From Girardinichthys multiradiatus (taxonomy: Eukaryota; Chordata; Actinopteri; Cyprinodontiformes; Goodeidae), in NCBI RefSeq assembly GCF_021462225.1, contig NC_061800.1:15112749-15176748 (forward strand): a DNA stretch of 64,000 bases. The letters are read 5' to 3'. The position numbers were made by a program, and so were the translations under genes. Below the pieces are notes generated by a model, which made no database searches, was not told the origin of the DNA, and worked only from the letters and a program-made list of their open reading frames with translations. Shown in pieces: positions 24,201 to 37,900 of this stretch; position 1 is the stretch's first letter, and every line of letters starts with the position of its first letter.

Positions 24201-24930
24201 AACATTTAATCAGAGTAAAGGATTTAACAAATGAATGAATAAATTCGGGTTTTGCCACTACACCTAATTCACCGGGAGAAGGCATTACTAGCAAATGTCA
24301 TATAGAGATACATTTAGATTTATATATTCGAGTGAACTGCTCTGTCCACGAACCTGTTGAGTTATTACTAATAGTCAGCTCTTTCAAATAAAATCTCATA
24401 GTTATGTTTTGTAGGTTAATGCTGCCTAAAATTCGACAAACTCCAGAAATAACTTCTCGCTATCATTTATATTATATTTATAGATGGTTGGGCTTTTATT
24501 ATGAAAGTTCCTGTCAGATTGTGAGCGGAAATATTTGTGCTTCGTCACTTTTTTTAGACTCCTTACCAGAACTATTTCTGTTTTTGTATTATGCAACATT
24601 GTTGGGTTAATGACGGCATTTAAAAAAAATGTTGATTTAAAAAAATACTTGATAGTCTGTTAGAGTTTTACTATGAAAAATGTTTTTTTCGTGATTTGTG
24701 AAATCCTAAAATGTCCAACATGCAAAGTTATGAGTGGTTGAGTGTGTATTAGTACTGCTGCTTTATGTTTTTCTTTTACATTTTAATGTAGTATAGCTGC
24801 TTATACAGACTTGACTAGTGATTTACAATCTCACTGAAGTCATTTTAAAATACAATATGGAAAGAAAAAAAATATTTATTATTAGTAGCAATAGTAGCCG
24901 TACTAGTGTTTTTAATAGTATTATTATGGA

Positions 24931-25233
24931 GCGATGCTGGCATGACGGAAGGGTTTCATCCTGTTATCGGTGGGTTTCCAATTCGAACCCCCGCTCAGTC
25001 TGTCTCAGTCATTGTGCCCTTGGGCAAAACACTTGCCTGCTGATGGTGGTCAGAGGGCTTGGTGGTGCCGATTGTATAGTAGCCTCACTTCAATCTGTCT
25101 GATCCAGGGCAGCTGTGGCTACAATGTAGCCTACCAATGTCAGTGTGAATGGGTGAATGGCTGACGGTAGTGTAAAGTGCTCTGGGGTTCTCAGACTGGA
25201 AAAAGCGCTATACAACCGCAGGCCATTTACCAT
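24931..25233 (+). repeat. tRNA-derived SINE in the intergenic region
   Basis: A degenerate Pol III B box (CCAATTCGAACCCC) is followed by conserved blocks found in many fish SINEs (TGTGCCCTTGGGCAAAACAC, GGGCAGCTGTGGCTACAATG, GTGAATGGGTGAATGGCTGA). It ends AAAAGCGCTATACAACCGCA then GGCCATTTACC. The A-box half is poorly preserved. Confidence 0.75.
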
Positions 25234-26344
25234 TATCGTTCAGACTTAGTTGTCACACACTAGTTCTTCGTGGCCTATTTTGGGACAGTATTAGGAAGTT
25301 ATTTTGTGTCAATAATTGTTTCTATAAAATGTTTAAAAACTAAAAATAATTTCTCCTCCGTACCGTTGTTGGCTCTCGGTTGTGGCACACAGTTAAAGTT
25401 GCCAAAGGAAAACACGTCTTGCCGCAGTTGTCGCTAGTTTACAGGCTTTGTTACAAAGAACTTTACCAGCAAACAGCCTATGTTCCAATTCACTGATATA
25501 GAGCTCTCACACGCAACCTCCTAAAATGCAAAATAGTTTCACTTCACTAAAATACTGAGTTATGTCTCTTTTGTGTTCTTCTAAGTGGACATTGTTAGGC
25601 ATCAAAACTTAACCTGACTGTTATGTATCCAGTAGCCTCTCAAGTAACAAAAGATACACTATAAAAGTTAGTTTTGGAAGTAACAGATATTAGCCATTCA
25701 AATGATTGAACTTTAAATCAAGCATTTTAGTTTGCAGATGTAATGTTAACTAGTAGTTTAGTTTGAACAACACTTTGTTTACTGCACGTTTGGCAAGAGT
25801 AAAAAGAATATGTGTACATAAGTTGTACTATGAATGAATTTATCAGCTAATTAAAGTAAGGAGTTGTCTTAAGACTTGTGGTCGTGAAAGTCAGTTTTGG
25901 AGCAAGAATTTAAGTTTTTACTTAATGCTAGCCGGCTAGCAAGCTTAAAAACTGCTATCAAACTTCTTAACTCTGAGGCAATCATTGCAAATTATCGGCA
26001 AATCTTAGCTGTTGTCAGGAAAAAAGTTCACAAGCCACTTTCTAAGAGTAGCTTTACTATTTCTGGGATGTTTACTCCATAATCACAAACCAATTCTTAA
26101 ATTTAGTTTCTTTTTAACACAGTGAACAAACCAGATGACTTTCTGAAAGAAACTGAGGATGCACATTTGTGTTGACTCTACAGCCAAGGAAGTCCCAGGA
26201 GAAGCATATGGTGTGATAGAGGGGGGTGCTCTGCATCCATTAAACTTGCTTGTGCACACTAATGACTGCAGCAGTGAATTGTTGGCTTATTAATTAGGTG
26301 TATTTGGTATCAACACATTTGAGCTTGTAGGTTTAGAATACTGA

Positions 26345-26720
26345 CTGTGCAAATGTCAGTCATTTTCTACCACTTATTCCATAGTGGGTCATGGGGAAGC
26401 TGGTGCCTATCTCCAGCAGTCTATGGGCGAGAGGCGGGGTACACCCTGGACAGGGTGTCGGTCCTTCGCAGGGCAACACACAAACAACCATGCACACACT
26501 CATTCATACACCTAAGGGCAATTTAGAGTGACCAATTAACCTAACAGGCATGTCTTTGGACAGTGGGAGGAAGCCGGAGTACCCGGTGAGAACCCACGCA
26601 TGCACGGGGAGAACATGCAAACCCCATGCATAAAGACCCCCGGCTGGGAATCGAACCCAGGACCTTCTTGCTGCAAGGCAACAAAAATCAACCTACCAAC
26701 TGCGCCACCGTGCAGCCCGA
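26345..26720 (-). repeat. tRNA-derived SINE, minus orientation
   Basis: On the minus strand it starts GGGCTGCACGGTGGCGCAGT (A-box region) and has a B box GGTTCGATTCC. The body runs through CATGTTCTCCCCGTGCATGC and CGGCTTCCTCCCACTGTCC. This is a very common dispersed fish repeat. It lies 2.1 kb upstream of wdfy2. Confidence 0.8.
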
Positions 26721-28594
26721 AAAACTTGTGCAGATGTTTTACAAATTAATTTAATTAATAAAATATAATTTGACATATATTTCCTGTTATGTACAAAGAT
26801 AAATTAAAAATCTAATCAAATAAAATTAATGCAAATTTTTACACCAATTTCACTGGTACAATTCCAACTGTTTGTTGTGTCGCTGTAGGAGCCTGCTGGC
26901 TTCACATATCCTGGTTTATTTACTAAACCTTTGAAAATCCTGAGTTCTGTTGCGTTTCCTTTTAGCAATTTAACTTTATGAAATGTGGGGTACCTCAGTT
27001 TGTGGCAACAAAACAATTAAACACAAAGTAAGAACTGATTAGCTCAATGGTAACGAGCCTGAATTGTTTAGATTTAGAAGCACTAGACAGCAAGATGATG
27101 CAAAGGGTCGAATTTATTATTACTAATGTTGTGTATTCTTAGTCATTCCTACTGTGATGTGTTATTATGTGAATGCAACTTTGCTAGAAAAAGTAGCATG
27201 TGCAGATTGTAAGACATCTACTGCTGTGACATGAGGAAATTTAGAGCAGTGTATTATTTTCTCAAGCTAACCAAACGCGTGCATCTAAACAACGTGGTTA
27301 CACAGTAAAAGACAAAAAGTCACATATAGCTGAATACTAAATTAGATACAAATCAGAGGGGATTTTGAGGGGCTCAAGTCTGTTATGACTGAAAAAAGGT
27401 AGCTATATTGTATATATGCACCTACATTCACATTACACCATCGCTTTTTGTGCGCTGCAGATTTGATCCCTAATCTTTGTCTAAGTTGTATTAAATTGCT
27501 TTTGTGTTCAGTTTACCCTAAATATTAATTGTTCAATGCTGAGATGAGTTGCCGCTGATACATTTTTTGTGTGGCAAATTTAAATGTCTGATAATTGGTC
27601 ATTTGCCCAATGATTTTGTTTTACCTGAGCAAGAACCCTATAGTAGGGTTTTCTTGCAGACTATAGCTGTCTGGGAACTAAATTCAATATTGTGTGCGTT
27701 TGAGGATGTTTCAGCAAAAAAATTTGACAAAGCTGATTGCTGAAAAAAAACCTCACTTGAATAAGAGTTGCTTCCTGTCAATTGTGCTATCCATCAAATA
27801 AGTGGATACATGACAATAGGTCTGAAAGTAAACGCGTCCTGTGACAATAAACTCTGCCCCCTGTTGGAACCTCATGCCACACTTTTGAGACCTTATGAAA
27901 AAAATCAGTTCTGCCACTGAACCACTAGTTAGTTTTAGATTTAACAGCTTTACAGGTTTGTTAGAACAAAAATATTAAGGCTTAATGACACCAAGTTAAT
28001 ATTTGTTTTATGTTATAATGTCATGATGATATATTTATTGTCTTGGATTTTTTGCTACTATTTTCTCTTTTTAATAAATTGTGTGGTGTTATTTTTACTA
28101 TGATCATTTGTTTTACGTTTTTAAGCACTCTGGGTTACATTTATGTGATAAAAGTGTTATGCAAAATAAATGGAGTTGAATTAAATCATTGCAAATGTTC
28201 CAACAGAGGTGGGCTGTACATTTTAGCAGTCGTTCATCAGTGAGCATCAGTGATACCTTGTTAAATTATAATATTTACAATCCTTTTCAGAAATGCAGGG
28301 GGTTTTACGTGGTTGTTTGCCCTTTTCATCTCTACGTTGCCCTGAGTCTGGTTACTTGCCCAGGGAGTAGACTGAGCCCTGGTGATAGCCACCAGCCCTA
28401 CTGCGGCCCTGAAAGGATAAATGGGAATAGACAATGGACCGCCGGTATCACCGCTGTTCTTCTCCACGGTTAATTCATTTGTATTTACTTTGCAAATAAT
28501 TCAAACCACGGTTTAAGAACTATATGGTCCTAAATGTACGTTTGCCCTAAAGCCGTCAAAGCGAAGCTTTTATTTTGAAATCTTAACCAGAGGC

Positions 28595-28820
28595 CAGGAA
28601 CGGAAGTTTTGTTTTGTTGACAGGAAATGAGGTGTGTGTGACTGGCTGTGGGCGGTGTGATGTTTTGTCAGCTGACCTGACTGTACCTCTCGCCGAAGTC
28701 ACAACACCGTCTCGGTTCGCCCTGACGGCTGCATGTAGCAGCTTCCTCGCCGAGTCTCTGCCGTGGGACGTTTCCTCGAGACGGAGGGAGGCGGAGGTCC
28801 GAACACCACACAGCTCCAGC
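28595..28820 (+). promoter_or_regulatory. wdfy2: Probable wdfy2 promoter and 5' UTR
   Basis: The 220 nt before the wdfy2 ATG are CpG-rich compared with their flanks. They carry an ETS motif (CGGAAG, 28601-28606), a GC box-like GGGCGG and an E-box palindrome GTCAGCTGAC. This is typical of a housekeeping CpG promoter; no TATA box is visible. Confidence 0.5.
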
Positions 28821-28957
28821 ATGGCGGCCGAAATCCAGCCTCGTCCGCAGGCTAGGAAGCCATGCCTGCTGAGTAAAATCGAGGCTTTCCAGGAGGTTGT
28901 GACGGCAGCGGCGATCATCCCTAAAGAAGACGGGGTGATCAGCGTGTCTGAGGACAG
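28821..28957 (+). CDS. wdfy2: wdfy2 coding exon 1 (residues 1-45)
   Basis: ATG at 28821 begins [14 protein letters not shown]; the exon ends in VISVSED plus two bases of an Arg codon. Donor GTAGGT. The reading frame is open upstream of the ATG for about 200 nt but has no other in-frame ATG. Confidence 0.96.
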
Positions 28958-31900
28958 GTAGGTCTCCGGGCTTTCTCGGTAACTACCTAACAACCTTTAA
29001 TATACATCTGAGGTTACAGATGCCTTATTTTACATAAATAATGACTATTTTCTGTTTGAGCATATTAGCCTACTGATTTTAACATGAATGAAGCTATCAA
29101 TCATTCCCTAACATGCAGACGTCTTCTGTGCAATGTGAAATAACATTAAAGCAAAATGCTTTAAAATCGTTCTTTTATTACAGTAGCTCTGGTCTCACCT
29201 TGATATGTACATTTATTCAGTGAGCAAAAATATAGTAGGGAACTAATTTGTTTTTATAAAAATCGCCATCTAAAAATGATTAGCACCCATGCTGTTCAAC
29301 ACCCTTTCACCAGCAGGATAGCATTTTGTCTTCAATAACATTTCACAAGGTTTTAGTACACAGGGAGAGAGATCTTTGACAATTGATTTTAACACAGTGT
29401 CTATAGATCATCCTGGGTCATCCATTATACTCCAGCTCATCCCAGGTTTCCTGTAGGATTTTGCTCCAAGGACTGAAATAATTATGGAAGAAGGTTTGAT
29501 TTTATGTCAGCTGAACTATTTCTGTGTTGATTTGGCAAAATGTTTTGGAATCATTGTTCTGTTGAAAGACCCAATCCATTTTCAGTATGACAGAGGCAAC
29601 CAGAAATGCTTTTAAAATATTGTATTTTAACTAGTTCATGATGCCATGTACCCCTACAAGGCTGCCAATGCCTTTGGAAGAGAAGGAGGTCCACAGCATC
29701 ACGAATCATCCACCGTACTTTATACAGGGGAAGGCTTTTCCACATTCCTTTAGGTCAGTGTTTGTTGCTGAAATACTTAATCTTGGTCTCAGCTGACCAA
29801 AGCACACAGTTCTAGTATAATTCCTAGTAGACTACAAGTTTATGTTTCTGATGGTAGGTTAACAAAGGCTTCTTCTTGCCGTGCCTCTTAAACAATTGCT
29901 TGTCATGCAAATAATGGTAATGGTTGTTATGGAGAGCTGGTAACAAGAAGAGGCCACATTTTGGACACTTACCTGCTCACTCTTCGTATTATCCAGATAC
30001 GCGTTGATCCTCGTCCACCATAGTGGCCAGCGTAGACATATCATGCAAAAGCAGAAAAGTTTAATTTAGTTTCTCCCGGTGCTGTGTAGATATCTTTATA
30101 TTCTGTCTGGCTCATATTTTTCAGTCCATTCAGTTTTCTCTGTTACATTTTTTGGAACTGTTACATGACAGTATTTGCTGCAGGACAGTTAAAAAAGGTC
30201 ATGAGCTTCTGGCTACCAATTACGCGTTTTGCAATTTTGTAGTCCAATCTCAAGTATGCTTACGCTGAAAGAGGATACGTTCGGTTTGGCTGTTGGGTTT
30301 ATTAACCCAATTAATTCATTACATTGTCCCCCAGCATCTTCAAAGTGCCTGGTTAAATTTTGTTTTTCATGGAAATGTCCCCACATCATTGGAGAAAATC
30401 CTCATAGTTTGCGCAAAGCACTTCAACAACAAGTGCCTTCAGCAACCTCCACCAGTATCAAGAAGGATTTGCTGAAAGACTTCATCTTATGAAGGGGTCA
30501 GTTCCTTCTGTCTATAGAGACGACAGAAACAGCAAAGTGGTAAGCTGCAAATAAGGCTAATGACAACAAACACATGAATTTAATGTCTGTTAATATGGTG
30601 TCCTGGGCATTGTTTTGATATCAGTAGCATCGTGCCTTCAGCTTGTGTTAGCACTGTGTACTGCTTTTAGCTCCTTGAGGACAGAACTGTACTGCATGTT
30701 TTGAATATTATTATTACATAAAATGTTTTGCATTGTTTTTGCTGTTTTCGTCTTGTTTCTGCGCCAGTAGGTAATTGTATCTCTTTTATGAAACTACAAA
30801 AATGTCTGAATGGGAAGGAGTGGAATACTCTTTGACCTGGAAGGGGTTGGGGGGTGAAGTGCCTTAGTAGCATTTAAAGAGACGGCACCAAAATGAGAAG
30901 CACTCAGACTCACCTCAGAACAGGTAAAAGAGGAGCCTGTGGAGCTACAATAACAAGGAGTTCAGACCAAAGCTTTGCAGTTCCTTTATGTAGACCACAA
31001 CTGAATGATTTCAGTGTGAAAAGAAAAGATTTAAAAGCTTTATAGGTCCCCTTTAAAGACAAAGACCACATTTACAAATCATATTTATAGCCCAGGAAAA
31101 CAGACAGTCATGAATTGCCAAGTAGACGTTCCTAAAAAATCTGAACGACCTAAAAAAAAGTAGACATAAAAGCAATTATTGGGTACATTTATTTTTTACC
31201 TGTTCGTCTAATGAATTTCTGTGACCGAAACGTTGCATGTAAAAATTAAGCAAGTTTAACAGTGTGCAGTTGTATTTTTTTTATTTTTTGGCTCCTGGGT
31301 TTGAGACATTCCTCTTCTTTCTATGCATCTGTTCCAATTAAAGATGTTCAAGGTTTGTTTGAATTCTTTGTTGAGAGAGTACATTTATTTCAAAGCAATA
31401 ATTGTGCCACTAAGGATTTTGTTACAATTACTCCATATAACAGGATTTTTTTGCCCCACTGAATATTCATTTAAAGGTTGGGTTTTTCTAATCCAGTGGT
31501 GTCTAAAGTAGGTCCTTGAGGGTTGGTGTCCTGCATGTTTTAGATGTTTCCCTCCTTCAGCAGACCTGATTTCCATTGATGGCTGATTAACAGACTTTTG
31601 CTGACCTGCAGTCACCTGAATCTTGCTTTAACCAGGTGTGTTAAAGCAGGGAAAAATCTACAACATGCAGGACACCGGCCCTCAAAGACTGACTTTGGAC
31701 ACCCCTGTTCTAAAAGTTTCAGCATTAAATAATGTTTCTACAGTAAAAAAAAAAAATAACATTTTACAGATTACACTGTCTGTGGCTCTATAAGAAACAA
31801 CAGAGTGGTTGATCAAAGCCAGATTCTTAATGTGTTCCAAGTCAAAACGTTAGTTACCTTAACTTTAACTTCACATTTGAATGAGGCGTAGAAGTGAACT

Positions 31901-34900
31901 TCAACAACTGGACAAAACTCCAATAAAGAGATCAAATGAACATAAGTGTCTATCTGCAATAGAGTGGCCATTTGTTACATGCATGTAAACATCATGTGGC
32001 ATTTAAAAAAGGAAGAACACAGTTTCAAGATTACTAAATTAAAACCTTTCACTAATATCTGAGTATGATTGGATATTTTATTTTCCTGATTTTAGAATTT
32101 ATCTTGAGTTGCACAGAATCTCAATAGCAATGCTTGCTGGACTGGGACCATGCAGCTACATGTTAGGAGGTGCGGTAAAAGCTTGACATATGTTGCATCT
32201 TACACAATGTAAAGAAACTGCCCTAAGGTCTTAAGGACCTTATATGCCAAGCTGACAGTAATCCGTCTTGAATGCCTGGTGGTTTAATAGAAGAGCACAG
32301 AGCAACAGAGCTGTTTTTTTTTTTTTTTTTTTTGCTTTATTTAAAATGTATCTGAAAGGATGGTTTGGTATAAACATTTTTGATCTCGCAGCCGCATACA
32401 GCAGGTTTTACAGCAGTTTAACATCTCCTATTTTATGGAAGTGCGATATTGAGAGTCCAGTCATTTATTTTTCCTTCTTTTCTCAGAAACAGATGTGAAA
32501 CCGAAGTTCATTTCCTGTAGAGCTGTGGAGTATTCGGGCCAAACCTTTAGCCCTGCATGGCTAAAGAAAGACACCCAACAATGATTTACCTCACCTTAGA
32601 TTTATTAATGAGAGGTCTCTGTCTCCACAGAACAATTCGAGTTTGGCTGAAGAGAGACAGCGGTCAGTACTGGCCAAGTGTTTACCACACAATGCCATGT
32701 AAGTGTTCCTGTTTCTATTTATACCGACACTGCTTTTTCTGTTTTCCCTGTCTGACCAGTTCAGTAAAGTAATAAGTAACATTTTAAGCCAAATTATTCC
32801 TCTCATCGAGTGACAGTCATAATGAAACTCACAGACTCTATGTGTTCCTAAAATCAGAGCTTCTGCAAGATTTTTTCTGTCTATCCCTCCATGTCTCTCT
32901 GTAAAGCAGCCCTGCACGGTTGTGACAGTTTGCACTAATTTTCCTCCAGCTGTGCAACTGAAGGAAATCCCATGCTATGATCAGCAAGATCTGCTGCTGA
33001 CAATAGCAGAGGCTGCAAATGTGAAACATTTTACTTTAATGAAACAGGAATCCATGTATTGCACAGCAACCACTCACATTTACACAATCAGAAGTAAATC
33101 TGTGAAAAAGGAACGTAATTTTATTAGAATAAAATGATTCCTGTTAATAGGAGATGCGTTGGGTCAACGAAGGTCAGTTTGCAGGGACTTTAAGTGGGAG
33201 AAAATCATACATGGTTTTCAAATTTGTTTACAAAAGAAAAATTGGAACGTTTTTGGCATTCAACCCTCCTTGACTGTATACCTCTAAATAAAAATTCAGT
33301 GCAAATACTGTCAGAGGTCAACTAATTAGTAAATAGAGTCTACCTGTTTATAATATAATGTGAATCTGAATTAAATTTGTTTAATAGAAAATTTCAAACC
33401 ACTTATTTTTTTTCTTCTTCAAATGTACAAATATGTATTACTTTATGCTGGTGTACTACATAAAATCTCACTAGAATACATCAAAAGTTTTTGGTTCTAA
33501 CAAGACAAACGTAAAAATGTTTAAGGGGTATGGATTTTTGCAAGACACGTTATCATGTGTGCCAACATGTGTGTGCACATTTGTAGTTTTTTGGTATTTT
33601 TAAATGAATAGCTCACGTCTGGATCTGTCACACTGAAATGCACTGAATTTGTGGTGGTGACATAACAAAATGTTAAAGAGGTATGAACTTTTACAAAACA
33701 ATGTCTTTAGGTTATTTTTTTTAAGCCACAGTCGTTTTAACCAGGAAACTGCAACAGCCATTCTGGATTTGTGCAGAATGGCTTGGCAATAAATATAGGC
33801 TTTAGTAATTATCTGCAGACTTTCCATTGTGGAGTCAGCTGTATTTGATCTATAGCAGGCTTCCAGAACCTTCTAATCAGTCAAGTCTAATCAGTAAGTT
33901 TTAAATAGTCTATATGAAAATAAAAGTAAAGCTTAGTAAAAGTGAATCAATTTGTCCACAGAGAGACAATTAAAATGACTGCTGAGGTCCCAAAAACCAC
34001 TGCCGCAGAAGATCTGGGTCATGCTCGGTTTACATTGTAGGTAAAGCTGTAGAATTTTGGAAAGAATTGGAGAAAACCTCTTTGTCATTTTTTTGGCAAT
34101 GATCTGCTTCTTTAGGTTTTATCTGTTTTTTTTCTGCAGATGCTTTTAAAATGTGTCACTCATTTCTGGTTCTGCTATTGTGCTCTGGCATTTGTTATTC
34201 AAACTTTGCTTACTTATCATATGACCCACATTTAATAGTGAAGCCCAAGAGAAAGAAGGAAGGCTGTTAAATGCAGCTGGAGGCAAAAAACAAGTTGATC
34301 TGAACATGTGTTTTATAGTATAATGGCTATCTTTAGTGTTTAGACTTCAGACTCTGCTACAAGAAGATCCCTCACATATGTTTAAAGTTAATTTGCATAT
34401 TTTGACTTTAAACAGACTTTCTGTTTTCATGTTTTTTGCAGCCTCATGTTCCTGTATGTCTTTTAACCCAGAGACCAGAAGGCTGTCTGTAGGCATGGAT
34501 ACAGGGAGTATCTGTGTAAGTATGACTCTAAAATCTGAGACTCTTTCCTCAGCTGATCACTCAGTCAGCTGCTTTTCCTCTTGGTTAGGCAGTTATCACA
34601 TAAGGGATCCAAGTCATTACTCTATTCTTTTGAGACATTTATGAAGAAGATTGCACCATTGATAGAAAGAAATGAAGTTGTAATTGAAAGAACCGAGGTG
34701 CTTAATCCCCCGTCATGTTAGACTAAGACTGCCCTGCTGCATTAAATGAGCAACCAGCTTGTGAATGGTCTCTTCAGGGTCTCAGGTAGTTCTTCTGGCA
34801 ATCAAGAACACGGTGTTCTCCACATTATGCAAGATGGAGCGCAACAAATTCCTGACTGTTCTGAGCATGCACAAATCTTTGTTGATGAGACATATCTGCT

Positions 34901-37900
34901 GGCAGTTCAACCACAATATGCTTCCTGCAAGACAAAAAAATGAAAATGGCTGCTGTGGGCATTGTGACCCACCATTGCTCTTGCTCTAAAGGATCTCACC
35001 AAGCAGCTGACACAAGGGGTGGATTTAAGAAATTTGGGGCCCAAGGCAAAGGTAGGCATAGGGCCCTCTGAAATGAGAAGACAACACACTAAACAACAGT
35101 TCAACTATACAGATACAGACATTTTAACAGAATACACATGCATTCTTTGTTTTACCATTTGTCCCTCTCTTCCTGTCCTTTTTTCACGTCTCTCCCTTTT
35201 TACTTCTGTCCTTTTTACTTGTTGTCTTCCTCTCTTTTTTCTTTTCTTTTTCCCTTCCTGTCTTTTTCTCAGTCTTTATATTTCTCTCCCTTTTGTCTTT
35301 GTGTTTTTTCTTCTTCTTCTGTCCCTTTTACTCATATTCCTCTCCTTTTTTTTCTTTTTCTCTTCCTGTCCCTTTTTCTTGTTGTCTTCCTCTCCATCTT
35401 TTCTTTTGACTCTTTCTCTCAGAGTCTTTGTATTTTCTCCCTTTTGTCCCTAAATCTTATTTTGCGAGCCTTGGCCTCAGCAAATCTTGCAATGAGGAGA
35501 TCCATATCCACTGACTTCTTGCTCAGGTCCTCTCTGCACTATTGAGCAGCACGCATTATCAGACAGCTGTTTTGGCCAGAGTGCTGCGTCATCTTCAAGA
35601 AGTACATTGTGCTGACTGCTTACTAGCAGAGTGGATGATGCTGGACTCTCGCAGTCTGGCTGTCACAGCTCATCCCTGTCCCTTACTGAAAACAAATACA
35701 CACAAAACACAGTATAAGACTCTTACCCAGTGGTGAAATGTAAGTATATGTAATTTGAGGATTTCTTGCAACTTAAATTTAGTCTGCTCCACTGTATCTC
35801 AGAGGCAAATACTGCACTTTCTACTCTACCACTGTACATTATTTACATTGCTGGTTACATATTTCAAACCCTTCCTGCTCAGTGGAAACCATGTACCCCC
35901 AAAATGATGATTTAATGCTAAGTTTTGAGATAAACTGAAAGAGTCTTCCTTTTTGGGGTGACTTGTAAGACAAAACTCTTTTAAAAATCGTCTTGGGCAA
36001 GCTGGAAAATGCATCAGAACCTAAAATCTAAAAGCTCCCACGAGTGTTTTAAATATAGTAGTTGCCTCAGAGGAAGCATTCGTCCAGAGTAACTTGTGTC
36101 TTTCGGTACTTGCCTGCAGGATCTCCAGTCCTTTTCAGTCATGTTTTGATAAAATGGTGTTTACCTTTCACCTCGTGTTTTATTTGTTTCTGTAATTTAG
36201 TTTTTGACCTCATTGGGTGCAAACAACTCTCTCTGTTTTCTGTCTTTCAGGAGTTTCTTCTGTCAGAGGACTACAACAAGATGACCCCAGCGCTCACATA
36301 TCAAGGTGAGACGGGATGGTTTTATTGGTCTGTGTAACAGGGCCTGGGCAGGTTAATTTCACTCACTTTGAAGTAAACCAGCAATTGGTAAAATACAAGT
36401 GAAAGGGTTTAATCTTAGAAGACCTAAATACCATCACTTTCTTTCTACAGTACAGTGCAAAAATATCCACACCCCTTTAACTTTTCCACATTTTTTCACC
36501 AAGGAACCACAAAGTTCTATGTGTTTTTATCAGGATTTTATATGACAGACCACCACAAACTGGTTCGTTATTAAGTGTAAAAAAATAAGATATACGGTTT
36601 TCAATTTTGTTTTTACAAACAAAAATCTGTGTTTGTATTCAGCCCCCTGAGTAAATACAGTGTAGAACCACCTTTAAGTCTGGTGAAGTTTGTCTTTACC
36701 AGCTTGGCACATCTAGAGACTGAAACTTTTGCCCATTCTTCTTTGCAAAATAACTCAGGCTTAGTCAGATTGGGTAGAGAGTGTCTGAACATCAATTTCC
36801 AAGTCATGCCACAGATTTTCAGTTGGATCTAGGTCTGGATTTTGACATGGCATGTTCCAACATGCTTTAATCTAAACTGTCCGGTTGTAGCTCTGGCTTT
36901 ATGTTTAGGGTTGTTGTCCTGCTGGAAGGTGGACCTTTGTCTCAGACTCAAGCCCTTTGCAGTTAACAGATTTTTATTCCAGGTGCGCCCTGTATTTAGC
37001 TCCATCTATCTTTCCATCCCCCTCCTACCAGCCTCTCTGACTTGTCTGGGGCCTTCACTGAACAGGCTGGATTGAGATTGAATTACACCTCGGTGGAATC
37101 TATTTACTATTACATGATTTAAGATGGCAATTGACTTCATGGGATTTTATTTCAGGGTATCTCAGAGTAAAGGGGCCTGAATACAACTCTCTTCTCACTT
37201 TTCTTATTCTTATTTTTTAAATTTTCCTTCCACTTCACAGTTGTGGTCTGCTTTGTGTTGTTCTGTCACATAAAATCAAATTAAACATAGTTGCTTGTGA
37301 TTGTAACATGACAAAATGTGAAGAGAAATGAATACTTTTGTAAGGCACTATATTTTACTTGTGACTGGATAAATGTTTAAATATACCAGCTGTCATCAGA
37401 CCAAGATGCTTTTATTTCTTGGGTTTTGGACCCAATAATCAGGTTCTAGTACAGTTTTTATTGGATGTTGTTATATTTAATTTTGCACATTGGTAATTTG
37501 GTTTCTGATTGCTTTCTGTCTGGGCTCAAAATTTCTTCCTGATTATAATTCGCTAAAGGAAAGGCCTGTAGCACCACTGATAAAGTGAGGTCATTTTGGT
37601 CTGTTTTCTCTGTGTGCAGCCCATCAGGGCAGAGTTGCGGTGGTGCTCTTTGTGTTAGAGATGGAGTGGCTGTTAAGCACTGGCCAGGACAGAAACTTCA
37701 CCTGGCACTGCTCAGAGAGCGGGCAGCAGCTGGGGACGTATCGCACCGCAGCCTGGGTCTCAGGACTACAGTATCCTTCAACACTCTTCCTTTCCCTGCT
37801 TCTGTCTTGTTTATTTGCAGGTCATTGCGCCCTCAGAGGCTGCACGCCAAACGTTCAAACCGAGCTCCCTGGCGCATGGAGTGTTAACGAGCAGAAAGGG

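Noticed and set aside
23924..24205. A 93-codon minus-strand frame in the intergenic region
   Set aside because: No recognisable protein features; more likely a by-product of the CpG patch.
26630..26720. tRNA-like sequence on the minus strand
   Set aside because: A-box and B-box words belong to the head of a SINE that continues for 300 nt; the cloverleaf is not closed.
28614..28820. Upstream in-frame extension of wdfy2 exon 1
   Set aside because: The frame is open but has no ATG before 28821, and the conserved protein starts MAAEIQP.
35019..35545. Two long Phe/Leu/Ser-rich frames that look like membrane proteins
   Set aside because: They are translations of a C/T repeat tract, not genes.
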